NCBI GenBank assembly: GCA_019423025.1
Contig: JAHZCD010000006.1
Location: forward strand, 1-64,000
Source: Haemophilus sp.
Lineage (GTDB): Bacteria > Pseudomonadota > Gammaproteobacteria > Enterobacterales > Pasteurellaceae
Reading direction: 5' to 3'
Length of the DNA stretch: 64,000 nucleotides
The translations under genes were made by a program, and so were the position numbers. Below, piece by piece: positions 17,232-25,712 of this stretch (its first letter is position 1; every line of letters begins with the position of its first letter). Under the pieces are notes generated by a model. That model ran no database searches and was not told the origin of the DNA. It saw only the letters and a program-made list of their open reading frames with translations.

Positions 17232-18896
17232 TTATTGCGCAATTTTTAAATCTTGATACAGATAATTTCGATAGCTATTCACTAAATCCATATCCTCTGC
17301 ATCTTCGAGCTTACCTTGGCTTAACTGACGCATAGCGATATTTGCTCGCATAAAGTCATCTTTCAGTGATAAACCTGCCACATCAAGTAATACGCCACCA
17401 ACAAAGGCTAAATCTAAGAAATCTTGCTGTTGAACAAAGTCAGTTTTACGATTAGTTCTAACCACAAATTGAGTCACATAATCTGGATTTACAAAATTAC
17501 CTTTTTTCGGTGGAAGCTGATTATCAAAAGCGACTTGGTGATCACCAAAATAACCGAATACATAAGGTGTTTCACGCGATTTTAAATAATCATTTAAACC
17601 TTCAATCGCCTCATTAAGGCTATCAATACGATCAATATAATCGTTCAAGCAAGAAATCGCTTTTCCCCCTAAACGCTTACTCGCCAAATTAAAATGATTT
17701 GGCATATTCGTGTTGTAAGGGCCGTGCTCTTTCATCGTAAGCACATAAACAAACATCGGCTGTTGTACATTTTCCAATGATGGATGCTGTTTCTGCAAAA
17801 TCAGTTTGGTGTAATACATCATCTCTTCACTGCTAATATGCCAAAGATTTTTGCTGATTGATGCGGGATAGCCTAAATCTTGTGGTTGCAACATCAAACC
17901 AAAACCAAAGTGGTCATAAGCAGGTTTTGCGTTGTAGTTACCTTTCGTAAAAGGCGATAACGCCACGCAAAAATAGCCTTGCTCACGAAGGTTTTTAATA
18001 AAACCCGTCTGTAAGTGTGGCACAACGGAATAAAACACCCCACTTGCTAAAGCACCAAAATCGGTTGAAGGCACGCCTGCAAGGAAAGCAAATTCAGATT
18101 TCCACGTTGCACCGCCCACCGTATGTACGCGCAATGGACTTACAAATGCGGTATCTTCCTGCTTATTAAACATTGAAAATGGTGGGATGGTTTCTGCATC
18201 AAAATCAAATTGATGAGGATTCAAGGTTGATTCTTGTAAACAAACCACAATATCAGGCTTTTCTGCACTTTCAGTTTTACTCTCTGCCTTTTCACTTAAA
18301 AGTGCGGTCAGTTTTTCTTTAAATTTTTGGCTATTACCTTTGAATTCTGGCACTTTAAAGAATACACCACGACAAGACATTGGCAGGTTTAAGAAAACAT
18401 CTCGACCATCATCCGGCAATGAATCTAGCCAGACTTTTGTCGCATCCGGATCTTTAGAATAATGCCACATTAAACCAAAGCTTGTTGCTGCGAGTATTGC
18501 TGCAAATACACGAAATCCAATAGATGCAGTTTCAACATCTGACCAACCAAAGATAGCATAACCCAACAGACCTAATAGCCCTAATACACCGAAAATCGCC
18601 CCTTTATAATGTAAGAGGGTTTCCCAATTTCGCCAGTCTGTCACAAGCCAAAAATCTGAAATGAGTAAAGGCTGTTTGTAGTAATGAATTTTCATTCGAT
18701 GGAATAACATCAACACCACAAAAAGCACGGACGCAAAATTCAATCCGCGTTGCCATTGACCAGTTATCGCAAACATTGAGCTAAACAACAAAACGAATAG
18801 CGCGATTGCAAAAAAATATGTCCAGCGATAGTGCGAATTGACGATAAAAATCACCGTCGCAATAAAAAATAAACTCAGAAAAATACTTGGAATCAT
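17232..18896 (-). CDS. Sulfatase-fold membrane transferase (LTA synthase / phosphoethanolamine transferase-like)
   Basis: A 554-residue protein with about five N-terminal membrane helices (residues 1-145) and a large C-terminal alkaline-phosphatase-fold domain. Metal and nucleophile motifs are visible: DIVVCLQES (acidic ligand), GGATWKSEF (threonine nucleophile region), MKEHGPYN, and YFGDHQVAF (D-H pair). Such enzymes move phosphoethanolamine or phosphoglycerol onto LPS or other glycans on the periplasmic face. In Haemophilus, LOS phosphoethanolamine transferases such as Lpt6 belong to this class, so LOS decoration is plausible but unproven. It stands alone between holA and mutT with its own terminator. 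Confidence 0.75.
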   Translation of the reverse strand: MIPSIFLSLFFIATVIFIVNSHYRWTYFFAIALFVLLFSSMFAITGQWQRGLNFASVLFVVLMLFHRMKIHYYKQPLLISDFWLVTDWRNWETLLHYKGAIFGVLGLLGLLGYAIFGWSDVETASIGFRVFAAILAATSFGLMWHYSKDPDATKVWLDSLPDDGRDVFLNLPMSCRGVFFKVPEFKGNSQKFKEKLTALLSEKAESKTESAEKPDIVVCLQESTLNPHQFDFDAETIPPFSMFNKQEDTAFVSPLRVHTVGGATWKSEFAFLAGVPSTDFGALASGVFYSVVPHLQTGFIKNLREQGYFCVALSPFTKGNYNAKPAYDHFGFGLMLQPQDLGYPASISKNLWHISSEEMMYYTKLILQKQHPSLENVQQPMFVYVLTMKEHGPYNTNMPNHFNLASKRLGGKAISCLNDYIDRIDSLNEAIEGLNDYLKSRETPYVFGYFGDHQVAFDNQLPPKKGNFVNPDYVTQFVVRTNRKTDFVQQQDFLDLAFVGGVLLDVAGLSLKDDFMRANIAMRQLSQGKLEDAEDMDLVNSYRNYLYQDLKIAQ

Positions 18897-18918
18897 AGTA
18901 AATAAAGTTAATTAAATG

Positions 18919-19323
18919 TTATTTAGCACTTTCAGCCACTAAACGCTGAATCAGCTTTAAATTGGCAGGCGGAAATTGCCCCGCATCAAGCTCGCTTTGT
19001 TCAAGCCAAAAACCTTCTTGACCTTCTCGACCAAACGGCTCACCAATCCATTCTGTGACCAGATAAAAACTAAAATCTAAAATTTTGGTTGGATATTCAA
19101 ATTGAAAACGTTCGTACAGCTCAGCATTTAAAATGTGAATGCCAATCTCTTCTTCTAATTCTCTTTTTAAAGCTTCTTCAGGTGTTTCACCTGCATCAAC
19201 TTTGCCACCTGGAAATTCTAATGCTTGCGCAAAATCTTGCCCTTCTAAACGCTGGGTCAAATATAGCTGCCCAAATTCATTACGAATAATCCCTGCCGCA
19301 ACTTGAATGATAGGCTTACTCAT
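18919..19323 (-). CDS. mutT: 8-oxo-dGTP diphosphatase MutT
   Basis: Hydrolyses oxidised guanine nucleotides to prevent A:T to C:G transversions. The Nudix box GGKVDAGETPEEALKRELEEEIGI is complete (about residues 39-62), including the REXXEE core. The 134-residue length is normal. It lies downstream of secA, as in E. coli (secM-secA-mutT), with a hairpin of variant uptake signals in the gap. Confidence 0.95.
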   Translation of the reverse strand: MSKPIIQVAAGIIRNEFGQLYLTQRLEGQDFAQALEFPGGKVDAGETPEEALKRELEEEIGIHILNAELYERFQFEYPTKILDFSFYLVTEWIGEPFGREGQEGFWLEQSELDAGQFPPANLKLIQRLVAESAK

Positions 19324-19347
19324 CGTCTTTCCTTATCTCAAAAGTAG

Positions 19348-19402
19348 AAAGAGCGGTCATTTTTAGCGGTGTTTTAAACACGCAAAAATTTAACCGCTCT
19401 TT
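19348..19402. repeat. Inverted pair of variant uptake signals between secA and mutT
   Basis: AAAGAGCGGT (19348-19357) and ACCGCTCTTT (19393-19402) form a perfect 10-bp inverted repeat across 35 bases. Each differs from the uptake signal by one base (T to A in the fourth position of AAGTGCGGT). On the minus strand a loose U-rich tail follows; it may weakly separate secA from mutT. Confidence 0.6.
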
Positions 19403-19409
19403 TCCTTAA

Positions 19410-22106
19410 CTAAGCATATCGGGCTTTACTGCCGTGGCAATGCTTGTATTTTTTACCTGACCCACAAGGACAAGGTTCATTACGTCCAATATGGCGATCA
19501 GAATAGTCCTCATTTTGAGCTTGCTCTGTATTTTCATCTACAGGTTGATGTGTTAATGCTTCACGTTCGGCCATTTCTTGACGTGCACGTTCTGCTTCTT
19601 CAATCTCTTCCTGTGTACGAACTTTCACTCGAGTAAGTGTCGTAATCACATGATGTTTTAAAGAATCCAACATTTCAGTAAACATACGGAAAGATTCTTT
19701 TTTGTACTCTTGTTTTGGATCTTTTTGCGCATAACCACGTAAATGGATACCTTGACGTAAATAATCCATTGCCGCCAAGTGCTCCTTCCAAAGCTCATCA
19801 AGAGTTTGTAACATCACACCTTTTTCGAAATGACGCATGGTTTCTTCACCCGCAAGCGCTTCTTTCGCTTTGTATTCATCTTCCGCTTCTTGAATAATAC
19901 GCTCACGCAAGTTCTCTTCATGAAGATTGTTATTTTCTTCTAGCCAATGTTCAATTGGTAACTCAAGGCCAAACTCTTGCGCTAAACGCTCTTCTAAGCC
20001 TTTAATATCCCATTGTTCTTCCAACGATTGTGGTGGAATATATTGGTCAATCACATCATTAAATACATCGCTGCGAATTGCTTTGATAGTCTCTGAAATA
20101 TCATCGTTATCGAGCAAGTAATTACGTTGTTCGTAAATTGCATGACGTTGATCGTTAGCCACATCATCATATTCGAGCAAGTTTTTACGACCATCAAAAT
20201 GGAAGGCCTCCACTTTCGCTTGCGCTGATGCAATCACTTTAGCGAGAAGTTTAGACTCCATCGCTTCGCCTGGTTGGGTAAAGGCTTTGCGCATCATATT
20301 TAATTTACCTTCATTCAGATAAATACGCATTAAGCCATCTTCCAAAGAAAGGTAGAAACGTGAAGAACCTGGGTCACCTTGACGACCTGAACGACCACGC
20401 AACTGGTTATCAATACGACGTGATTCGTGACGTTCTGTCCCGATAATGTGTAAGCCACCGGCTTGCATCACGATCTCGTGATTTTTCTCCCACTCAGCTT
20501 TAAGCGCCTCAATTTGCTCTGGTGTTGGGTTCTCTAATTTTGCAGCTTTTGCTTTCCAGTTACCACCGAGGATAATATCGGTACCACGACCCGCCATGTT
20601 GGTTGCAATGGTTACCGCACCAGGTGCCCCAGCTTCCGCAACGATTTCCGCTTCTTGCGCGTGGAATTTTGCATTCAATACATTGTGTTTGATGCCCGCT
20701 TTATCTAACGCTTGAGAAAGCATTTCAGATTTTTCAACGGATACGGTACCCACAAGAACCGGTTGATTGCGTGCGACACAGTCTTTGATATCTTCAATAA
20801 TCGCATTGAATTTGTATTCTTCATTTTCAAACATGACGTCCGTACGATCATCACGAATCATTGGTCGATTGGTTGGGATAACAACAGTTTCCAAACCATA
20901 AATTTGTTGGAATTCAAAGGCTTCGGTATCAGCTGTACCTGTCATGCCCGCTAATTTGTCATAAAGACGGAAGTAGTTTTGGTAAGAAATAGAAGCAACA
21001 GTTTGGTTTTCGCTCTTAATTTCTACGCCTTCTTTCGCTTCGATCGCTTGGTGTAAACCATCAGACCAACGACGACCCGCCATAGTACGACCAGTGTGCT
21101 CATCGACGATCACGATCTCACCATCTTTCACGATATAGTCTACATCGCGCTCAAATAAGGTGTTTGCACGTAATGCCGCCATAACATGGTGTAACAACAC
21201 AATACGTGCAGGCGAATAAAGAGAATCACCTTCAGGCATTAAACCTTGTTCGATTAACCAATTTTCAACTTTTTCTTGACCACGTTCAGTCAAATACGCT
21301 TGTTTGGTTTTAAGATCTAGAGTGTAATCGCCTTCACCGGTATATTCTTCCGTATCTTCTTTTTCTTGCTTAATTAAATTCGGAATTAATTTATTTACCG
21401 CAATATAAAGCTCTGAACTGTCTTCCGCTTGACCAGAAATAATCAATGGCGTACGCGCTTCATCGATTAAGATGGAGTCCACCTCATCCACTAAGGCATA
21501 GCCTAAATGACGTTGGAAACGTTCTTCTTTAGAATGCGCTAAGTTATCACGAAGGTAATCGAAACCTAGTTCACTGTTTGTCGCGTATGTAATATCTGCC
21601 GCATATGCTTCACGTTTTGCTTCAGGCGGTAAACCAGGGATATTCACCCCAACAGTCATACCTAAGAATTCAAATAATGGGCGGTTAGTTTCCGCGTCAC
21701 GACGTGCTAAGTAATCATTCACGGTTACAACATGTACGCCTTTACCTTCCAATGCCATCAAATAACAAGGCAAGGTTGCAGTTAAGGTTTTACCTTCACC
21801 CGTACGCATCTCTGCGATACAACGATTGGTGAGCACCATGCCACCGATTAATTGCACATCAAAATGACGCATACCAAGCACACGCTTACCCGCTTCACGC
21901 ACGGTAGCAAACGCTTCAGGTAAAAGTTGTTGTAAGGTTTCACCGTTAGCTAAACGGCTACGGAATTCTTCTGTTTTTGCTCTTAATTCATCATCACTTA
22001 ATGCTTCAAAAGCTGGCTCCATTTTGTTGATTTTCGCAACTTGTTTTCTTAATCTGCGTAAAATGCGTTCGTTACGGCTGCCAAAAATTTTTGTTAAAAA
22101 ACTCAT
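19410..22106 (-). CDS. secA: Preprotein translocase ATPase SecA
   Basis: The motor that pushes precursors through SecYEG. The 898-residue protein has Walker A GEGKT at 103-107, the DEVD helicase motif in LVDEVDSILIDEARTPLI, and the arginine-rich helicase motif near QLRGRSGRQGDPGSSRFY. The C-terminus has the zinc/SecB-binding motif CPCGSGKKYKHCHG. Upstream on the same strand lies secM; the 73-bp gap contains a hairpin (22142-22157) and the weak SD (AAGAG) expected for a regulated secA. Confidence 0.98.
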   Translation of the reverse strand: MSFLTKIFGSRNERILRRLRKQVAKINKMEPAFEALSDDELRAKTEEFRSRLANGETLQQLLPEAFATVREAGKRVLGMRHFDVQLIGGMVLTNRCIAEMRTGEGKTLTATLPCYLMALEGKGVHVVTVNDYLARRDAETNRPLFEFLGMTVGVNIPGLPPEAKREAYAADITYATNSELGFDYLRDNLAHSKEERFQRHLGYALVDEVDSILIDEARTPLIISGQAEDSSELYIAVNKLIPNLIKQEKEDTEEYTGEGDYTLDLKTKQAYLTERGQEKVENWLIEQGLMPEGDSLYSPARIVLLHHVMAALRANTLFERDVDYIVKDGEIVIVDEHTGRTMAGRRWSDGLHQAIEAKEGVEIKSENQTVASISYQNYFRLYDKLAGMTGTADTEAFEFQQIYGLETVVIPTNRPMIRDDRTDVMFENEEYKFNAIIEDIKDCVARNQPVLVGTVSVEKSEMLSQALDKAGIKHNVLNAKFHAQEAEIVAEAGAPGAVTIATNMAGRGTDIILGGNWKAKAAKLENPTPEQIEALKAEWEKNHEIVMQAGGLHIIGTERHESRRIDNQLRGRSGRQGDPGSSRFYLSLEDGLMRIYLNEGKLNMMRKAFTQPGEAMESKLLAKVIASAQAKVEAFHFDGRKNLLEYDDVANDQRHAIYEQRNYLLDNDDISETIKAIRSDVFNDVIDQYIPPQSLEEQWDIKGLEERLAQEFGLELPIEHWLEENNNLHEENLRERIIQEAEDEYKAKEALAGEETMRHFEKGVMLQTLDELWKEHLAAMDYLRQGIHLRGYAQKDPKQEYKKESFRMFTEMLDSLKHHVITTLTRVKVRTQEEIEEAERARQEMAEREALTHQPVDENTEQAQNEDYSDRHIGRNEPCPCGSGKKYKHCHGSKARYA

Positions 22107-22141
22107 AATTTCTCTTTCAAATAAAAAATAAAAAGGATCTT

Positions 22142-22157
22142 CCGATTAAAAAATCGG
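22142..22157 (-). promoter_or_regulatory. Hairpin between secM and secA
   Basis: On the minus strand CCGATT-TTTT-AATCGG forms a 6-bp stem about 35 bases before the secA ATG. In E. coli a secM-secA hairpin hides the secA SD until SecM stalls the ribosome. Here the stem starts about 22 bases after the secM stop, within range of a stalled ribosome, but it does not itself include the SD, so the switch may use a larger fold. Confidence 0.45.
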
Positions 22158-22179
22158 CTCGTTCAAAGATAAAAGAAAA

Positions 22180-22497
22180 TTAAATGATGGCTGGACCGGC
22201 GCGAATAGGGGCAAAAACAGGAAACTCTGCCGCGATAAAGTGCGGTTGAATTTTTTCGTGTTTTTGATTGGAATGGGTTTTGCGATTTGTTAGCTGAGGT
22301 TGAACCTGCAATGCTTGACAAATTTCACGCACTGCAATCAACATATGTTGTTCAGATGATGTTTGGTAATTTTCGCCACTCATATTTGATGAAGGCGGTG
22401 CTTCTAATCCCTGAGCGACAGGTAAAGCAAAAATCGCAATCATGCTTAACAGCAACTGCGACCAGAAATTTGTTTTACCTTTGTTTGATTTCATCAT
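22180..22497 (-). CDS. secM: Secretion monitor SecM with a compact arrest motif
   Basis: A 105-residue protein with an N-terminal signal peptide (basic start, hydrophobic FWSQLLLSMIAIFALPVAQG) and a C-terminal arrest-type sequence FPVFAPIRAGPAII (residues 92-105). The core IRAGP is identical to the end of the E. coli stall motif F-x4-W-I-x4-G-I-R-A-G-P, but the tryptophan and its spacing are missing. Only three residues follow the proline. Its place directly upstream of secA confirms identity. Its stalling, relieved by Sec-dependent pulling on the signal peptide, should raise secA translation when secretion is impaired. An uptake signal overlaps the middle of the gene (22238-22246). Confidence 0.88.
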   Translation of the reverse strand: MMKSNKGKTNFWSQLLLSMIAIFALPVAQGLEAPPSSNMSGENYQTSSEQHMLIAVREICQALQVQPQLTNRKTHSNQKHEKIQPHFIAAEFPVFAPIRAGPAII

Positions 22498-22569
22498 CTT
22501 ATTGTCTCTGACAAAATTTGTGTGTATTGTATCGGAAATTCAACGTAAAGTCATTATTGGGGTATTTTT

Positions 22570-22890
22570 GTGGAAAACAAGCATGAGCGTTATCAAAAAG
22601 CCATGAATATTATTGATGTGCTAGAAGGATCTCAATTTGCCAAAATCATGCAGAAAGGGTTAATGTTGAATGAACTGAACCAAAACATCAGCCGCCTTTT
22701 CCCTCAAGAATTTAAAGGACTTTTTCGTTTAGGCTCCATTACGAATGGGAAACTCTTTATCGAAGTTAAAAGTGCGGTCGTTCGCCAAGGGATTTTATTT
22801 CGACAAAGCGAATTACTCACTGCAATTCAATCGACTTATCCCGAAGTAAAAGGCTTTGAGATTAAAATCAATCCAGAATTAACCTGCTAA
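22570..22890 (+). CDS. dciA: DciA/DUF721 family protein
   Basis: A 106-residue protein of the DUF721 family. DciA is the ancestral loader or operator of the replicative helicase DnaB in bacteria without DnaC. The segment LNELNQNISRLFPQEFKGLFRLGSI and the KLFIEVKSAVVRQGILFRQSELL core match the family, which is rich in basic and small residues there. It is divergent from secM with a 72-bp gap; DUF721 genes beside secM/secA are common in gammaproteobacteria. It is converging on dam with only one base between the stops. Confidence 0.8.
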   Translation: MENKHERYQKAMNIIDVLEGSQFAKIMQKGLMLNELNQNISRLFPQEFKGLFRLGSITNGKLFIEVKSAVVRQGILFRQSELLTAIQSTYPEVKGFEIKINPELTC

Positions 22891-22891
22891 G

Positions 22892-23746
22892 CTAACCTTT
22901 AAAGATAGCGATTAATTCTTTTACTTTAACTCGTTTCTCTGAAGATTGACTGATCGAGCGCTGTACTTTAACGCGTTTAAATTTTGCCCCTTTATAAATC
23001 TCACGCGTAAATTTCGTATCGTGGTTAGAAATCACAACAGAAATTTGCTTTTCTTTTTGTGCTTTTTTTGCACATTCCGCTAAATTCTTTTGATGCTCAA
23101 GGCCAAAAGCATTCCCCGCATATCCTGTAAAATTAGTATCTTGTGGAAGCGGTGCGTAAGGCGGATCACAATAGATCACGCTGTGTTTATCCGCTAATTC
23201 AAAGGTCTGTTGAAAATCAGCACATAAAAAGACCGCACTTTGTGCCTTATGAGCAAAATATCGCAATTCATCTTCAGGGAAATAATGGGTTTTATAAGCG
23301 CCGAAGGGTACATTAAACTCATTTTTACTGTTATAACGGCATAATCCGTTAAACCCAAAGCGGTTCAAATAAAGGAATAACACCGAACGCACGAAAGGAT
23401 CAGTTGATTGATTAAAAGCTTCACGCTGAGCATAATAATAGTCGGCTGTATTGGCATTTTCGGCAAAGAAAATTGGCTTACAAGCCTCAATATAGGCATC
23501 CACATTGTCTTTGACGATATTAAACAAGTTAATTAAATCGGGATTAATATCCGCCAAAATATAACGTTCAAAATGAGAATTTAAAAAAACAGCACCCGCG
23601 CCAACAAAGGGTTCAATCAAACACTGTTTTCTTTTTGGAAAGACTCGGTTGAGATCGTCCGTTAAACGAAATTTACCGCCCGCCCATTTCAAAAACGGGC
23701 GGTGTTTAATTCGAGGTTTCGTTTTGTTATTTTTCGGACGCAACAT
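22892..23746 (-). CDS. dam: DNA adenine methyltransferase Dam
   Basis: Methylates adenine in GATC, supporting mismatch repair and replication timing. The AdoMet motif FLKWAGGKFRL is at residues 18-27, PFVGAGAVFLN at 46-56, and the catalytic DPPY at 194-197. Length (284) is that of the family. It follows aroB by 14 bp in the order aroK-aroB-dam; the damX gene that separates aroB and dam in enterics is absent. Confidence 0.96.
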   Translation of the reverse strand: MLRPKNNKTKPRIKHRPFLKWAGGKFRLTDDLNRVFPKRKQCLIEPFVGAGAVFLNSHFERYILADINPDLINLFNIVKDNVDAYIEACKPIFFAENANTADYYYAQREAFNQSTDPFVRSVLFLYLNRFGFNGLCRYNSKNEFNVPFGAYKTHYFPEDELRYFAHKAQSAVFLCADFQQTFELADKHSVIYCDPPYAPLPQDTNFTGYAGNAFGLEHQKNLAECAKKAQKEKQISVVISNHDTKFTREIYKGAKFKRVKVQRSISQSSEKRVKVKELIAIFKG

Positions 23747-23760
23747 GAGAGCAATGACAG

Positions 23761-24849
23761 TTAGTCATGTTGTGTGCAACGCTCAATGGCGTTTAGCACA
23801 AGAGATTTGTCAGTATCAGTCGCTACGTAGGCTTGACCAAGGGCTTTTAGCAACACAAGACGTAATTTACCTGCCAGTACTTTTTTATCTCGCATCATAT
23901 GCGGTAAATAATCCTCTGGTTGCATGGTATCAGGCGAAACAGTCGGCAAATTAGCACGCGCTAAAAGTTTTTCTAAACGTGCAACATCTTCAAAAGAAAG
24001 ATCGCCTAATTGTTCAGATAACACCGCAGCCATCATAGTTCCAGCTGCAACAGCTTCACCATGTAACCAGTTCCCATAGCCTAAATGTGTTTCGATCGCA
24101 TGCCCAAAAGTATGACCAAGATTTAATAATGCACGATCACCTTTTTCAGTTTCATCGCGCGCAACGATATCCGCTTTGATTTGGCAACAACGCGCAATGC
24201 AATGCTGCAGTGAATGTTGATTTAATGCGACTAATTCATCAATATGAGCTTCAAGCCATTCAAAAAAGGCATAATCTAAAATCGCCCCATATTTAATAAC
24301 TTCCGCAAGTCCCGCATTCACTTCACGTTTTGGCAAGGTATTGAGTGTAAGGGTGTCAATGATCACCGTAGAAGGTTGATAAAACGCCCCAATCATATTT
24401 TTGCCTAACTCATGATTAACGGCTGTTTTGCCACCAACAGAAGAATCCACTTGGGCTAATAATGTGGTAGGAATTTGAATAAAACGCACACCACGCTGAT
24501 AACTTGCTGCAGCAAAACCTGCCACATCACCAATCACACCACCACCTAATGCAATAATAGTGGTATCTCGCCCATGATTATGTTTTAAAAGTGCGGTAAA
24601 AATAAGGTTTAAAGAATCGAGCGTTTTATATTTTTCGCCATCAGGCAATAATACTGATTCAACCTGACAGCCGATTTTTTCTAAGGTTTGTGTAACGGTT
24701 TCAAGATAATATTGTGCGACAGTTGGATTAGTCACGATCATCACTTTATCCCCTTTCTTCAGCGGGTAACAGGTTTCATCTTTAAGTAAACCTTCCCCAA
24801 TATAAATAGGATAACGACGTTCTTTTAATTCAACATTTACGCACAACAT
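23761..24849 (-). CDS. aroB: 3-dehydroquinate synthase
   Basis: Second step of the shikimate pathway, NAD- and Zn-dependent. The motifs PDGEKYKTLDS, GGGVIGDVAGFAA, IPTTLLAQVDSSVGGKTAVN and the zinc histidines in NLGHTFGHAIE and WLHGEAVAAG are all present. The 362-residue length is normal. It follows aroK by 9 bp, so both are translated from one message. Confidence 0.98.
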   Translation of the reverse strand: MLCVNVELKERRYPIYIGEGLLKDETCYPLKKGDKVMIVTNPTVAQYYLETVTQTLEKIGCQVESVLLPDGEKYKTLDSLNLIFTALLKHNHGRDTTIIALGGGVIGDVAGFAAASYQRGVRFIQIPTTLLAQVDSSVGGKTAVNHELGKNMIGAFYQPSTVIIDTLTLNTLPKREVNAGLAEVIKYGAILDYAFFEWLEAHIDELVALNQHSLQHCIARCCQIKADIVARDETEKGDRALLNLGHTFGHAIETHLGYGNWLHGEAVAAGTMMAAVLSEQLGDLSFEDVARLEKLLARANLPTVSPDTMQPEDYLPHMMRDKKVLAGKLRLVLLKALGQAYVATDTDKSLVLNAIERCTQHD

Positions 24850-24858
24850 TTTAAATCC

Positions 24859-25401
24859 TTAGAGTGAACCGTTTAAGCCGTTTAGATTGTCAATTAAATC
24901 AACAATTTGATTAACCATTACTTTGGCATTTTGCTCATCTGTTGGCAAAGTAATATCTGCAATTTCTTCGTATAACGGATTGCGTACTTTAGCTAAATCT
25001 TCCAACACTTGGCGTGGGTTATCTGTTCCTTGTAATAAAGGACGTTTTTTATCACGTTGCGTACGTTGATATTGTTTATCTACTGAGGTTTCTAAATAAA
25101 TCACAATACCACGAGCAGAAAGATAATTACGATTCTCTTTTGACATCACTGCTCCACCACCAGTGGAAAGCACAACGCCTTGTAATTGGGTTAATTCATT
25201 AATAATGCGCTCTTCACGCTTACGAAAACCTTCTTCGCCTTCTAAATCAAAAATCCAGCTAATGTCTGCGCCCGCACGTTCCTCAATTACTGCATCTGAA
25301 TCGACAAAGTCCATATTCAATTGTTGCGCAAGCTGACGGCCAATGGTGCTTTTACCTGCGCCCATCGGACCGACTAAAAAAATATTACGTTTTTCAGCCA
25401 T
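24859..25401 (-). CDS. aroK: Shikimate kinase I
   Basis: Phosphorylates shikimate with ATP. Walker A GPMGAGKST is at residues 11-19; the shikimate-binding VDSDAVIEERAG and the GGGAV motif follow. The 180-residue length is normal. First gene of aroK-aroB-dam on the minus strand; promoter must be in the 311-bp gap to the right. Confidence 0.97.
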   Translation of the reverse strand: MAEKRNIFLVGPMGAGKSTIGRQLAQQLNMDFVDSDAVIEERAGADISWIFDLEGEEGFRKREERIINELTQLQGVVLSTGGGAVMSKENRNYLSARGIVIYLETSVDKQYQRTQRDKKRPLLQGTDNPRQVLEDLAKVRNPLYEEIADITLPTDEQNAKVMVNQIVDLIDNLNGLNGSL

Positions 25402-25666
25402 TGTTATTCTTCTAACTTACTTAAATAATGTTCAAATTAATCTTTCCTAATAAAAACTGGCCACCTGAAAAAATGGCAGCCCGAAAGATCACCCAAAAAA
25501 TAATGAAGATTATCGCAATAAATCCCCCTATGTTTCAACCTTTAGCGGGAATTTATTTTAAGAAGTGCAAAAGTACGGTCAGTTTTTTAGGGATTTTAAT
25601 GAATGATAAAGTCAAATAGAGCATCGAGATAAAACATCCTAAAATTTAACCGCACTTTACAAACAA
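25402..25666. other. Gap between aroK and dcuB
   Basis: Carries the aroK promoter region reading left. It contains one exact uptake signal (25649-25657) and a degraded one near 25569. A 63-codon open frame on the plus strand (25428-25619) has no SD and no recognisable sequence, and I do not call it. Confidence 0.4.
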
Positions 25667-25694
25667 AAAAGGCTATTCAAACGAATAGCCTTTT
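25667..25694 (-). terminator. Terminator of dcuB
   Basis: AAAAGGCTATTC-aaac-GAATAGCCTTTT, a perfect 12-bp stem. On the minus strand it is followed by TTGTTT and preceded by an A-tract; it lies 18 bp after the dcuB stop and may work in both directions. Confidence 0.9.
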
Positions 25695-25712
25695 CTTTTA
25701 TTGGTCAGTTAA

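Noticed and set aside
25428..25619. 63-codon open frame on the plus strand between aroK and dcuB
   Set aside because: No SD, no family resemblance, contains a degraded uptake signal; looks like noncoding DNA.
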